Below, one piece after another: positions 24,201 to 36,491 of a stretch of DNA of 64,000 bases (position 1 is its first letter; every line of letters begins with the position of its first letter). Both the position numbers and the translations under genes were made by a program. Source of the DNA: Hibiscus mutabilis (lineage: Eukaryota > Streptophyta > Magnoliopsida > Malvales > Malvaceae); contig CM033726.1 in assembly GCA_019671005.1 (NCBI GenBank), positions 21,947,657 through 22,011,656 of the forward strand, read 5' to 3'. Below the pieces are notes generated by a model. The model saw only the letters and a program-made list of their open reading frames with translations. It did not search any database and was not told the origin of the DNA.

Positions 24201-25541
24201 ATGCATACATGAAATATCGATAATGACAAGATTAAAATGAAACAAGATACACCCTGGGGATCCAAGCTCATAGTGAAAATGCACTAATGAGGTGTTTTAA
24301 TATAAGGAGAAAGAGTGTCCTTATATAAGGAGCAAAGAGCGTCCTCTCGAGTACGTACTCCACAAGGCACTACGGTGCAGATAGGCTACGAGGTTCCCAT
24401 GGGTCTCTAGCCAGACACGATGATAATATAACTAGATGATTTCATGAAAGAACATGATACATGATAGAAATGTTACATGACGGAGATGTTACATGACAAA
24501 GATGTTACATGATCATGATAGAGATGTTACACGATACATGATATAGATGTTACATGATATATGATTCCAATGTTACATGTTACTTGCTACATATGTTATA
24601 TGATACATGATACAAATGTTACATGAATACATGATACATAAAAAAAAGTTACATGTCACATGACCGAGAAGGACATGACATACATGATAGAATACATGTT
24701 ATGCAAATGATGGCATTATGAAAACGTGACCATGATAGAATATATGTTATGCAAATGTTGGCATAAAGGAAGCATGATCATGATAGTGTACATGGTATGT
24801 AAATGATTACATGATGAAAGCATGTCCATGATAGAGAACAATAATAACATGATTTATATGATAGTTATGATACATGACATATATACATTGTGATATACTT
24901 GTCATGTTATAGAGAAAAAGAAATGCACTTTTATATATGACACACTGTATTTCATTATTTCATGTTTTTAAAATAAATAAGTATAACTGCCTCACTGAGT
25001 TCGTACTTAGCGTGTGTTTTATTTCACACGTAGGTTCTTCATATCAGAATTAGCAAGGAGGAGCCACTCATTTGGAAGTCAAGTTATCGGTAAGTGAAAG
25101 TACGTACATCTTTAAAATAGTCAGGAAGTAGTGGGCATGTAATTATATTTTCAAGAAAACTATTTTGCAAGCTTTAAAGTATATATATTTTCGAAGTATG
25201 ATAGTACAAGGATACATGGTATATGAAAATGAACTAATGTTACCATTAAGGTAAAAGTATAACGGTTTAACCAGAATTTAAATCTTATCGCTCAAAATTT
25301 TTATAATCAAGAAAGGGCAACAAGCGACGTTTTCACCTTGAACAATATTTTCTTTTAAATAACTAAATTTTATGTTTTATAAATCAATTCAGGGTTGAAA
25401 CTAGCTACAATTGTCTAGAATTGTTTTTAGTTGAAATTTATAGAAAATGCTGTTTACCGAAGAGTTAAAAAATTTAGTATATGTTTTTAGTAACTTCTAT
25501 AATATATATTCGTATTACGGATATACGTTATGGGTGTTACA
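21272..25541 (+). repeat. LTR 1 of a Tekay-like chromovirus derivative (4.27 kb)
   Basis: Starts TGTAATATCCC and ends GGGTGTTACA, followed directly by a methionine-tRNA-type primer-binding site. Nearly collinear with LTR 2 (28695-32975) over its whole length, with scattered substitutions and small indels. Contains a CTCACTGAGTTCGTACTTAGCGTGTG block near 24994-25020 and an ATGATACATG-rich tract at 24430-24860. Confidence 0.92.
24430..24860. repeat. ATGTTACATGATACATGAT microsatellite-like tract in LTR 1
   Basis: Overlapping variants of GATGTTACATGATAGA and ATGATACATG repeat every 20-30 bases. The matching tract in LTR 2 lies at 31855-32275, so it predates the LTR duplication or is copied with it. 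Confidence 0.8.
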
Positions 25542-25546
25542 TTTGT

Positions 25547-25564
25547 TGGTATCAGAGCAAAGGT
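25547..25564 (+). other. Primer-binding site (tRNA-Met type)
   Basis: TGGTATCAGAGC, 5 bases after the LTR 1 terminus, is the classic complement of the initiator tRNA-Met 3' end used by chromoviruses. An identical site follows LTR 2 at 32981. Confidence 0.85.
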
Positions 25565-28500
25565 TTAGCCAATTATAGAGGCTAAATTAAGTCAGAAATG
25601 ATTTGTTAATAAGTACATGCCCCTAGGATGTTATGAAAAAGATGTACTACTTGTATAACTTGACATGGCTCCTCACTAGTATGAATGGGTTTGAATAAGT
25701 TACTGATAATGATAGATAATATTAGATACTGTTGGATCACGATACACAGTTAAGTGTGATGATCTGAAGGAGGTTTAGAGATAAGTATTGAGGTATATTA
25801 TGTTTTACCTCCAGCTCCGATAAGGGAATTAACGATCAAGGAGCTTAAAAGTTAGAAGTTCTTGAATATTGTGGTGAGAGTGGTCTAATGGCTGCCAATT
25901 TATGGCTAAATAATGTCAAGATTTAGATAAAATAAAAATTGTTCATGGTATAGAAAAGTTAGAGGGAGTTGTTTCTTTGTTAAGGGAACATGCTTGAGTT
26001 TGATGGACGAACACCATATAGATAGTATCCGTTGCTAAGGTGACATGGATATTTTTTTTCAAGAAGCGTTTAAGCTGATTTGATGTCAACCGAAAGGTAC
26101 ATATGTTAGTAATTATGATGTGATTGTCAGTAATCTACCTGAACATAGTACAATAGTGATATAAATATGTAAGAATTGTTTATAAATGATCCAAGGGATG
26201 GAGTTTCCAACAGATTTGATGGAACTTTCATTCTATAAATTTGAAATTATTCCTCGGATAGGATGGTTATCTGTTTGTGATGCAAAGGCAAAGCGCAAGA
26301 AAAAATGACTGGTACTTTCAGGACCGAATATTTTTGAAGTGATAGTTGCAGGAAAAAGGAGATGATTTTCTCAATTCAGAGATCTCTGCAACAAAGGCTC
26401 AAAGAACGATATGTAATGGATATGATACTTATTTATCCCATGTGGTGGATATGCAAGTAGTAGGTAAGAAGATAGAGAATATTTCCAATGTATGAGAATT
26501 TTCAGATATGTTACTTGATGAATTGTCAAGACTACCACCCGATAGAGATGTACAGTCTAGAATTGATATTTATCCAAAAATAGAATTAGTGGATGGCACC
26601 GTATAGAATGACGCCAACTAAATTAAGAGAGTTAAAAGACTAAATTATAAAGAATTGTTAATCTGAGGTTATAATCGACCGAGTGTAACATCATATGGTG
26701 CTTCGATATTAATTGTAAAAAAAGAAAGATGGTTCATTACGATTAAGTACATATTATCAACAGTTAAGTAAGATAACTATTAAGAACAAGTACTTGTTAT
26801 TGAGAATTTAAGATTTGTTTGATCAGCTCAGGGGTACTACAGTATTTTTAAAGATCGATCTTTGATCGGGCTATTATTAGTTAAAAGGTTCAAGAAGAAG
26901 ATATTCCTAAGATAGTATTTAGAACTAGTTATGGATACTACGGGTTTATAGTAATGTCATTCAGATTTACAAATGCACCTGCTGCATTTATGGATTTAAT
27001 GAATAGGATGTTTCAACCCTATTTGGACCAAATTGTAGTAGTTTTCATAGATGATATTTTGGTATATTCAAAGATAAAAGTTGATCATGATTATCATATC
27101 TGAATAGTACTACAAATGTTGAGAGACAAGCAGTTATATGCCAAATTCCCCAGGTGTGAATTTTGGTTAACAGAAGTTATATTTCTTGGACATGTAATAT
27201 TAATAGAAGGAATAAGAGTTAGTCCTAAAAGGGTACAAGTTATTACGAAAGGAAGTCCCGGTTGAATGGATTAAAAAATGTCAAGACAGTCTTGACAAGT
27301 TAAAGAAAGCTTTGACAGAATTATCAATTCTAATATAGCCAGAGCATGAAAAGGAATATATTTTATATAGTAATTCATCTCATTGTGGTTTGAGATGTGT
27401 ATTAATGCAAGAGGATCATGTAGTAGCTTATGTTATGAACCAACTTAAGACCCATGAAAGAAATTACCCGACACATGATTTAAAGACGATGGCTGTAATT
27501 ATGGTTTTAAAGATCTGGTGATATTATTTATTTGGTGAAAAGTGCTATATTTATATGGATCACAAAGGTTTAAAGCAACTAATGATGCAAAAAGAATTGA
27601 ACCTATGGTAACAAAGATAGGTTGAGTTCCTAAGAGACTACAATGTAGTTATAGATTATCATTTCGAGAAGATTAATGTAGTAGCCTATGCATCAAGACA
27701 TCTCAAAACTCATAAAAAGAAGAGAAAAGAAAAGAAGTAAGTTGAAACAAGAGAAACACGAGAGTATGAAATTAAGTCAAATGGTTGCTTATATTATCAA
27801 GAAAAAAGTTTACTTTCCTGATAATGGTGATTTGAAGAAAAAGTTTTGACTGAAGTTGTCATAGTCCATTAACTATGTACTCTGGAAGTAGCAAAATGTA
27901 TTAAGATCTAAAGACTCGGTATTGGTGGCCAGGAATGAAAAAGGATAACTTTGGAATTTATGAAAAAGTGATTGACATGCTAACAAGTAAAAGCCAAACA
28001 TCAAGTTCTTTCTGGATTGATTCATCCTATTTCTATTTCACAATGGACGTGAGAACGAGTGACAATGAAATTTGTAATAGGATTACCAATAACAATAGTT
28101 ATCAGACAAATATTAAGAGGACACCATTTGAAATACTGTATGGAAGAATATGCTGAACTCTTCATTATTAGTTTGAGCTATAGGATCGAAATGTTTGGTA
28201 TAACCTAAAAGTTGGAGGGGTTGATTTGACACGAGAAATAGAGGATAAAGTAATAATTATTTAATATAATCTCAAGGCTGTCGCAGATCGACAAAAAGGC
28301 TTATGCAGACAAGAAAGAAGGATGTTAAGTACGAAGTTGATGACAAAATGTTTCTAAAGGTTTCACCATGGATGAAGGTGTTACGTTTTAGTCAAAAAGA
28401 AAAGCTTAGTCCCAGAATTATTGGTCCATACGAGATTCAAAAAGGAGTTGAACTAGTGGTTTATCAACTGGCGTTACTTCCAGATATGAGTAACGATCAG

Positions 28501-28680
28501 TGAAAATCTTGACATATGAAGTCAAAGAGTTAAGGAACAAGAAAATTCCATTGGTTAAAGTCCTTTGGAGAAATCGTAAAGTGGAAGAAGTCACTTCGGA
28601 AACTGAAAGGAAAATGCAGGAGTAATACCCGAAATTGTTTGAAACGGGTAAACAATGAAAATTCGAGGACGAATTTTCTT

Positions 28681-28694
28681 AAGAGGGGGAGAAT
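28681..28694 (+). other. Polypurine tract before LTR 2
   Basis: AAGAGGGGGAGAAT directly abuts the TG of LTR 2, where plus-strand synthesis would be primed. It fixes the LTR 2 start at 28695. Confidence 0.85.
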
Positions 28695-31600
28695 TGCAAT
28701 ATCCCAATTTTTTACTAATGACCAAAATGTAATTTCTGAAAGTTTAGGGGTTAAAGTATAAACTTCGGAAAAGTTCAGGGACCAAAGTGTAATTTTCAAA
28801 AGTTATGTAATCTAACCTCGTAAATGAATAGTTCACCCCCAAGAGTGACATCTCCGTGTTGCCCGAATTTTTCGTACGAAGATTATATTAATGGCTATAA
28901 ATCGATAGAGTTCAGAAATTTGGAAATCATATTTTGGATCGAATAAAAAATGTTAAGCGTGCTTAGCCCAGCGTAGCACAAGGATGGGTGACCTACTGGG
29001 AAGGTTCCATGTTAGTTTTTTGATTGATAAAAAGGATTCAACATGAGTCAACAATATTCGTAATAGATTATTGTTATAAGATTTTCAAGTAGGGATTGTA
29101 CTTGATAAACTTCTCGGTAATTATCGGTACATTAGATCGAGTTAAAATTTTAAAGATAGTTCCATAGGTTATGGAAAATTCATAAAATATTATTTTATGA
29201 ATATTTTTATTATTTTTTGTTGTATTCTAACTAGATTTAGTTAGATTCTGATGGAGTGACTATAAAGCAATAAAGCTCAAAGAAAGAAAATTTGGATATC
29301 GTATTGAGTGAAATTCGAATATTTGGATCGAATAAATGCCAAAAATAAAAATCTAAGATATTTTGGAATGAGGCCGCTTGGAATGGAACCAATTTGGTTC
29401 AACTTTAATGGGGTGGCAATTTTTAAGGCTTGTTGTAAATAAAGTCTAGTTGGAGGGCAAATTGGTCCTTTAACATGGATGGCATTTTTGAAATATTTTG
29501 AAACTTTAAGGGCAATTTTGAAAGGTCAAAATACACATGGATGAGATCTTGTCCATTGATTTTGATGAGATTAAATCTCAACCATTGGATTAAAAGGGTG
29601 TTTTGGTAATTTCACTATTTAAATGAATTTAAAATTCATTTATATTTACAAGTGGCATAATTGTAGAGTTGAAAGTTAAAGAACCAAAAGATGAAGACTA
29701 CTCTTCATCTTCTTCATTTTGAAAATAAAGGGGAAAGGGGAGAAATTTTCCAAGTTCGATTCAAGCCCCGAAACTCGATTTTCAGGTAATATTTTCAACT
29801 GCAAAGTTGTTCTACTCTTCAAGATCTATCTTTTGGTGTAAACAATTCATGGAAAACATGCTTGATTGATGATATTTTTGCATGAGAAGAAATTAGGGTT
29901 TATGAAAAAAGTTTGGGGCTTTTGGAATTTTATGATTTCATGATGAAATTCAAGTTGAAATCAAGCTAGTAGAATCTTAAAATCATGTTATTGAGTTGAG
30001 ATTTAAACCCTACATATTTTAGTTTGTATGAAGATGATTATGGTTTATGGATTCAAGTTTGATTTAGGGTTTGTGATGTTGGATAAATGATCTAGTAAGC
30101 TTGAATTGTTATTTGGAAGCAAAACCCTAAATTAAAGGTATAGGGACCATTTCGGCAATTCTTAAAGTTAAAGGACTAATCTGAATTTTTATGATTTTGA
30201 AGTATATTTATGTTATTATTGAAGTTGGAGATGTGAAATTGAAGTTAGAATGTTAAACTGATGTTGAATCGAATTAGTGACCATTTTGGCAAATTGTAAA
30301 AGTTAAGTAACCAATTCAAAAATAATGTTTTAGAGAAGGATTAAATCTGAATTTTATTTGAAATAATATAATTCAAGTAGTAATGTTGATTTGAGGACTA
30401 TTTCAGAAAAACGGAAAATTAGAGGGAATTATTTTTTGAATAATTATTTGATGAAGAAAGTGATACATTAGTGGTTTGAATCAAGTAAGGGGACCAAATT
30501 GACAAATAGAAACTAAGGAGAAATTAAAATAAAGTTTGAAGTTATTTATGGAAGTTGGGTAGGAAAACTGGATTTGGCAGTAAGTTTGAAAATTCACCAT
30601 AAATTCTACAAAAATGGTTAGATGGTGAATTTTACATCAATGTAAAGATTTATTCTTCTAGTTTTGTTTAAAACAAACGGTGATTGATTTCGATTCATAT
30701 ATCAAAATATGTGAATTTTTAAGTGATAAAAGTCAGAAAACAGAAAGCAGTCTGTTCTGAAATTCAATATTGGAATTCGACTTTGAAAATTTTCCATAAA
30801 TTGTACAAAATGAATATTGGTTACTGGTTTATATGGTTGAAAAGCTTATCGAATCTAGTTTCGTTTCCAACAAATGGAAACTGATTTTGAGTTCCGAGTT
30901 AAAAGATATTACTTTTTAATCGAATAAAGGTTAGAAAAATTACAGAACAGTTTTTGTCAGGACAACCCTATAAATGGGAGTTTGATGAATTTTCATAATT
31001 GTTTTAGATGTTATTAAATTATGTGGCTTATACCGTTAGAACCGTTATCGAATCTAGTTTCTACAGTATAAAGGAGATTAAAATTCAGTATGTATTATGC
31101 CCTGTAGAAGTAAATCTTTGATGGTAGTGCAAGTTGACAGAAAATGGAAATTGAGACAATTTGTGTCTAATGTTGGTTAGCAAGCTTGGAGGAATTATTT
31201 GAAGATCAAAATAGTCATTAAGGACCAAAAATGAGTTAGTGAACAGTATAAGGAAGGAAAGAAATTTGTGGAAATTTTTTATGTTGAATTATTAAATAGC
31301 TTAATTGAAATATTGTTAGAAGTGAATCTAACAAATGTTTACTTATATTCATGTGATAAATGAAGTTGGATCCGAATCAAAAGAAGGTTCAAGGTACTAT
31401 AAAGGAAATGATCAATAGAGCCTAGTGAGGCATATTAATAAATGGCCAAGGTGAGTGCATTCTATATGTTTGCATCATGTTGAAATTGACATTACGTTTC
31501 TCTATAATACGTGATATGATACATTGCTCGACATGGAAAGATTGATGGAATAGAAGGTACGAATGATTGTTTGCATAAATGATGATGCATTATGCATACA

Positions 31601-32975
31601 TGAAATATGGATAATGACAAGATTAAAATGAAACAAGTTAAAATGAATCAAGATACACCCTGGGGATCCAAGCCCATAGTACAAAATGCACTAACGAGGT
31701 GTTTTAATATAAGGAACAAAGAGCAACCTTATATGAGGAGCAAAGAGCGTCCTCTCGAGTACGTACTCCACAAGGCACTACGGTGCAGATAGGCTACGGG
31801 GTTTCCATGGGCCTCTAGCCAGACACGATGATAATATAACAAGATGATTTCATGAAAGAACATGATACATAATAGAAATGTTACATGATAGAGATGTTAC
31901 ATGATACATGATAGAGATGTTAGATGATACATGATACAGATGTTACATGATATATGATTCTGATGTTACATGTTACTTGCTACGTATGTTATATGATACA
32001 TGATACAAATGTTACATGAATACATGATACATGAAAAAGAAGTTACATGTCACATGACCGAGAAAGACATGACATACATGATATAATACATGTTATGCAA
32101 ATGATGGCATAATGAAAACATGACCATGATAGAATACATGTTATGCAAATGATGGCATAAAGGAAGCGTGATCATGATAGAGTACATGATACGTAAATGA
32201 TTACATGATTAAAGCATGTCCATGATAGAGAATATAATATGCAATAATAACATGATTTATATGATAGTTATGATACATGACATATATACATTGTGATATA
32301 CTTGCCATGTTATAGAGAAAAAGAAATGCACTTTTATATATGACACACTGTATTACATTGTTTCATGTTTTTAAAATAAATAAGTTCAACTGCCTCACTA
32401 AGCTCGTACTTAGCGTGTGTTTTATTTCACACGTACGTTCTTCATATCAGAATTAGCAAGGAGGAGCCATTCAATTGGAAGTCAAGTTATCGATAAGTGA
32501 AAGTACGTACATCATTAAAATAGTCAGGAACTAGTGGGCATGTAATTATATTTTCAAGAAAACTGTTTTGCAAGATTTAAAGTATATATATTTTTGAAGT
32601 ATGATAATAAAATGATACATGGAATATGAAAATGAACTAATGATACCAATAAGGTAAAAGTATAACGGTTTAACCGGAATTTATATCTTATCGCTCAAAA
32701 TTTTTATAATCAAGAAATGGTGAATTTTTATAATCAAGAAAGGGTCTAGGAAACAAGCGACATTTTCACCCTGAACAATATTTTCTTTTAAATAACTAAA
32801 TTTTATGTTTTATAAATCAATTCAGGGTTGAAACTAGCTACAATTGTCTAGATTTGTTTTCAGTTGAAATTTATAGAAAATGCTGTTTACCGAAGAGTTA
32901 AAAAAATTTAGTATATGTTTTTTGTAACATCTGTAATATATATTCGTATTACGGATATACATTATGGGTGTTACA
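28695..32975 (+). repeat. LTR 2 of the Tekay-like chromovirus derivative (4.28 kb)
   Basis: Starts TGCAATATCCC (second T of the TGTAAT form changed to C) and ends GGGTGTTACA. It follows a polypurine tract, as a 3' LTR should, but is itself followed by a primer-binding site and 351 bases of internal region, as a 5' LTR should be. It thus acts as the shared LTR of a tandem arrangement. ATGATACATG tract at 31855-32275. Confidence 0.92.
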
Positions 32976-33326
32976 TTTGTTGGTATCAGAGCAAAGGTTT
33001 AGCCAATTATAGAGGCTAAATTAAGTCAGAAATGATTTGTTAATAAGTACATGCCCCTAGGATGTTATGATAAAGATGTACTACTTGTATAACTTGACAT
33101 GGCTCCTCACTAGTATGAATGGGTTTGAATAAGTTACTGATAATGATAGATAATATTAGATACTGTTGGATCACGATACACAGTTAAGTGTGATGATTAG
33201 GAGGAGGTTTAGATATAAGTATTGAGGTATATTATGTTTTACCTCCAGCTCCGATAAGGGCATTAATGATCAAGGAGCTTAAAAGTTAGAAGTTCTTAAA
33301 TATTATGGTGAGAGTGATCTAATGGC
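32976..33326 (+). repeat. Second copy of the chromoviral internal 5' region
   Basis: Collinear with 25542-25892, including the TGGTATCAGAGC primer-binding site, with only a few substitutions. The match stops at CTAATGGC (33326), after which a different LTR begins. This is the start of a second internal region of a tandem element, truncated. Confidence 0.9.
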
Positions 33327-34304
33327 ATGCCATAGTGTCCAGCAGCATGCTGCATACTCGGTTTAGCACTATAGTGTATATAAAGGACATTTAAAGTATA
33401 TGGTGGGCATGACCTTATGTGTATTATTGTGGGCACAACCTTAGGTGTATTAGCACTTTGGTGCATATTTGACTCGAGTACCCAGGGTCATCATAGATTT
33501 ATATTTGGGCTATGATTTATTTTTTAACAAATAATAAACAGGTGAATAAGTTTATGAGCTTTTGAAATAAATGGAAAGTATATTGGTATGAAATTTATAT
33601 CTGGGTTATATTATGTTAATACATGATTAACATGATAGTAATACATATCTAGTGTCATGATGCTTGAATATTGTTACATCTTTATATTTATAAATATGTT
33701 GTGCTGCACAGATATTATTATTGCCTCAGAAAGTGTATACTTAGCGTGTGATGATTTTCATGCGTAGGTAAAAAGCAGATATTTGAGTAAGTAGAGTTGG
33801 CATCTACTAGCAAGGAGTATAATTACGGTATCAGTATTAACATCTTTTGATGTATTTTGATATTGCTAGATGACATGTATATGTTAAAATTAGTTGGTAT
33901 TAAACTAGTCTAGATATGGTTTGTAATAACTTATAATCTACTTTATGTTAATAATGAATGATGAGTAGTTATAATAAAATTAAAAAGGGTTAGATGGATT
34001 ATTAGTATAAAAAAATAAATCGGGTATTTTTTTAAATGGAATTAATAGAATAATCAATTAGATTTTTAATGTAGGCAATTTTTAGGCAGTTATTTTGCTT
34101 ATAGGCTATAGTTATGGACTGTTAAGTTCTTGCCTGAAATCAGAATTTATTTGGTAGATTAAAAATGAAAAAAATGACATTACGTGATAAATTGATAAAT
34201 GGTTTATTGTGGTTTTTAAATAAATGACTATTATGGATTGTTAGCAATTCTCTATGTGACACTATGACTAGTATTGGATATTAAGTACTGGTAAGGGTGT
34301 TACA
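33327..34304 (+). mobile_element. Truncated LTR, 3' part
   Basis: Ends in AAGGGTGTTACA at 34304 and has the CTCAGAAAGTGTATACTTAGCGTGTG-like block near 33724-33750 followed by CGTAGG, so it is a + oriented LTR tail. Its 5' end is cut at the junction with the chromoviral internal copy. Includes GCACTATAGTG/GGGCAYRACCTTA repeats at 33380-33460. No ORF. Confidence 0.7.
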
Positions 34305-35603
34305 CTTATATATATATATATATACTTTGTGTGAGTAATCAAGAATACTTGTATATGCTTTGTTTGAACATCATACGTGTAAAGTTGTTCAAGCATGATC
34401 TGAATACCATGTATCAGCATAAATGCTTGTTTGTGTGACTTAACTTACATTGCCCTAATCCTCTTGACCAAGCATAGTATGTTGTAGGGTTCATAGATTT
34501 TGATGAAATGATGGACTTTTGGTTTCATTCTATAAGTCAGTTTAAGCTACTTGTAAGTCCATGCTTACTCTATCCTTTTAAATGCTTTTCAGGTTAAATT
34601 TGCTTATGAATATTTTTTGAGCTTGGACGAGATCATGAGTGTTTAGGTGTACGTTCGTATTCTTCTTAAGAACTCCTAGATGGTGGCACATAGTTGTTAA
34701 GAATGCATTGTGCATTACAATTTACTGATTGATTACATATGTTTATAAGTTTTACAAGTGTTCAAAGCTTTGTAATAGGCCTTTAATTATATCATAGTTG
34801 CTTGCTATATGTGTTATAGTAGTAAGTATGATTGTATGGTTGTTCAAATAATTGTATGTGCCTTAAGTTGTTAGACCACCTTAATGTCATGTGTGTATGT
34901 GGGCTGATGTCTATATACATCTGTCAACATGTATTAACCCTAAAAAGGTAACGTAATATGCACTATTAGATTGATGATTAAAATGAATAATTGGTAAGTA
35001 TGACATCGAATACATGTAAAGTATTACTATGTGAAAGTTATATGAAGCTGGATATGATTGGTTCAAGCTTTAAATTAATTTGATCTTAGAATTTGATTGC
35101 AACTATCGCCTATTTGTAAAAGGTCTATAAACCTCATGATTGCTTGTTGGTTAAGCTATGTAAATTACGAAGTTCGAATGTTTGCTTGTTGGTTAGGATA
35201 TGTTAGACATAATGTCTGAACACTTGTTACCATGGTTATATGTTTGGTTGTGATATGTGATGTTTAGTTGGTAATCTTAGGTTATAAGTTTGAGTCTTAA
35301 ATAATATGACATGTAAGTTTAAATATCATTAAACTATGGTTTTTATGTTATTCTGAAAGACCTTAAATATTGACCGATATGTCTTAGAAATGGTTTGCTA
35401 TGTATAATATGTAAGCATGCTTGTTTAAACATGAAATGTATTGTGATCTTGTTCTTTGTAAGTGACTAAAAAGTTTTAAATTCCCCTGATTTCTGGTTAC
35501 GTGCGTAGTTGAGATTTGTTAAGACGTCTTATGTTTGTTTGGAATTTTGTTTAATAACACTTATTAAACCAATTTCTTCCTAGACCGGGTAAGGGGTGTT
35601 ACA
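34305..35603 (+). mobile_element. Truncated LTR of the same family as the 13403-18778 solo LTR
   Basis: Ends in CGGGTAAGGGGTGTTACA at 35603, the counterpart of the TGTAACACCCCTTACTCG start of the nested minus-strand LTR. AACTCCTAGATGGTGGCAC near 34672 matches that element's reverse-complement block. A short (TA)n at 34306-34324 marks the truncated left end. No ORF. Confidence 0.68.
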
Positions 35604-36117
35604 CATGTTATCCTATCCTATCCAACCTAAAATATCAACTAAATGGTAAGAAAACCGGTTCTAACCTAAAATCTTTCATGAAGTACTCAAAACCAAAAAC
35701 CTTAAAATTGATTGTAACTTTTTAAGTTTAAACTTGAAAAGTTACCAAATGTACATGATTTGTTTTTATGACATATGTAACTTTTAGGGTCAAACCTAAA
35801 ATGTTACCATGTCCAACCTAAATAGTTACCTAAATGGTACGAAAACCAGTTCCAAACTAAATTGTTACATTAATTTCTCAAAACATAAAACCTTAAAACT
35901 AATGGTAACTATTTTACATTTAGACCTGGCAAGTTACCAAATGCACATGATTTATTATGAAAAATGTTACAAGAGTTTCCAACCTAAAATGTACATTAGG
36001 TTGGAACCTAAAATGTTAACCTGTACAATTTAAAAAGTTACCTAAATGGTAAGAAAATTGGTTCCAACCTAAAATCTTACATGAGTTTCTTTAAACCAAA
36101 AACTTAAAACTGAGGGT
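35604..36117. repeat. AACCTAAAATGTTACC satellite (period about 190-210 bp), left half
   Basis: Repeated cassette CTAAATGGTAAGAAAACCGG, CAACCTAAAATSTTACATGA and AAGTTACCAAATGTACATGA, with copies of the first block near 35641, 35831 and 36043. It continues at 54937 beyond the big insertion. AGGGT at 36113-36117 is the duplicated target. No reliable gene (ORF 35809-36033 is repeat). Confidence 0.8.
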
Positions 36118-36481
36118 TGTAACACCTCGATTTTGGGCTTAGATGTTTTAAGGGTTGGTTCGAAGGTTCTGTGGGCCGGTATTAGAAATTTGAGTCGGTT
36201 TCGGGATTAAATCGGATTAAATATTCTTGAAGGTGATAAAATTGTGGAAAAATATTCTAAAATCATTATTAAATAAATTAATGATTATGGTAAAGTCAAT
36301 TTTGGAAAATGAGTTTTGGAAATCGGACATTTTGGACAATGTCCAAAATGAAAACTTTGAAAACTATTTTTGGTGGCTGTTTTGTAAAGAGTCAAAACTT
36401 TGAATCTTTAAGGAGCTAGTTGCCCTAAAAGTATAATATCAGAATTTTTCCCTTAATTGGCTATTAAAATGTTTTAGAAAA

Positions 36482-36491
36482 TATAAATAGG
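36482..36491 (+). promoter_or_regulatory. TATA-like box in the chromovirus LTR
   Basis: TATAAATAGG about 365 bases into the LTR, followed by pyrimidine-rich TTTCTCAAAATATTTTCTCTC. This is a sensible U3 promoter position; the copy in the 3' LTR is TATAAATATG. Confidence 0.5.

Larger units (their letters stand above)
25542..28694 (+). pseudogene. Shrunken chromoviral internal region with gag-pol relics
   Basis: Only 3.15 kb, against 4.7 kb for the related internal region at 39661-44396. A recognisable gag is lacking. RT remnants appear from about 26700; VVVFIDDILVYS (27035-27075) keeps the catalytic Asp pair. RNase H remnants follow (GLRCVLMQEDHVVAYVM, about 27390-27440; FGEKCYIYMDHKGLKQL). 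The integrase core is largely deleted between about 27940 and 28080; the end survives as NNNSYQTNIKRTPFEILYGR (to 28155). About 28290-28500 encodes the MFLKVSPWMKVLRF...GPYEIQ tail and 28545-28625 the chromodomain-like VKVLWRNRKVEEVTSE. Stops and frameshifts are everywhere. It looks like a deletion derivative mobilised, if ever, in trans. Confidence 0.85.
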
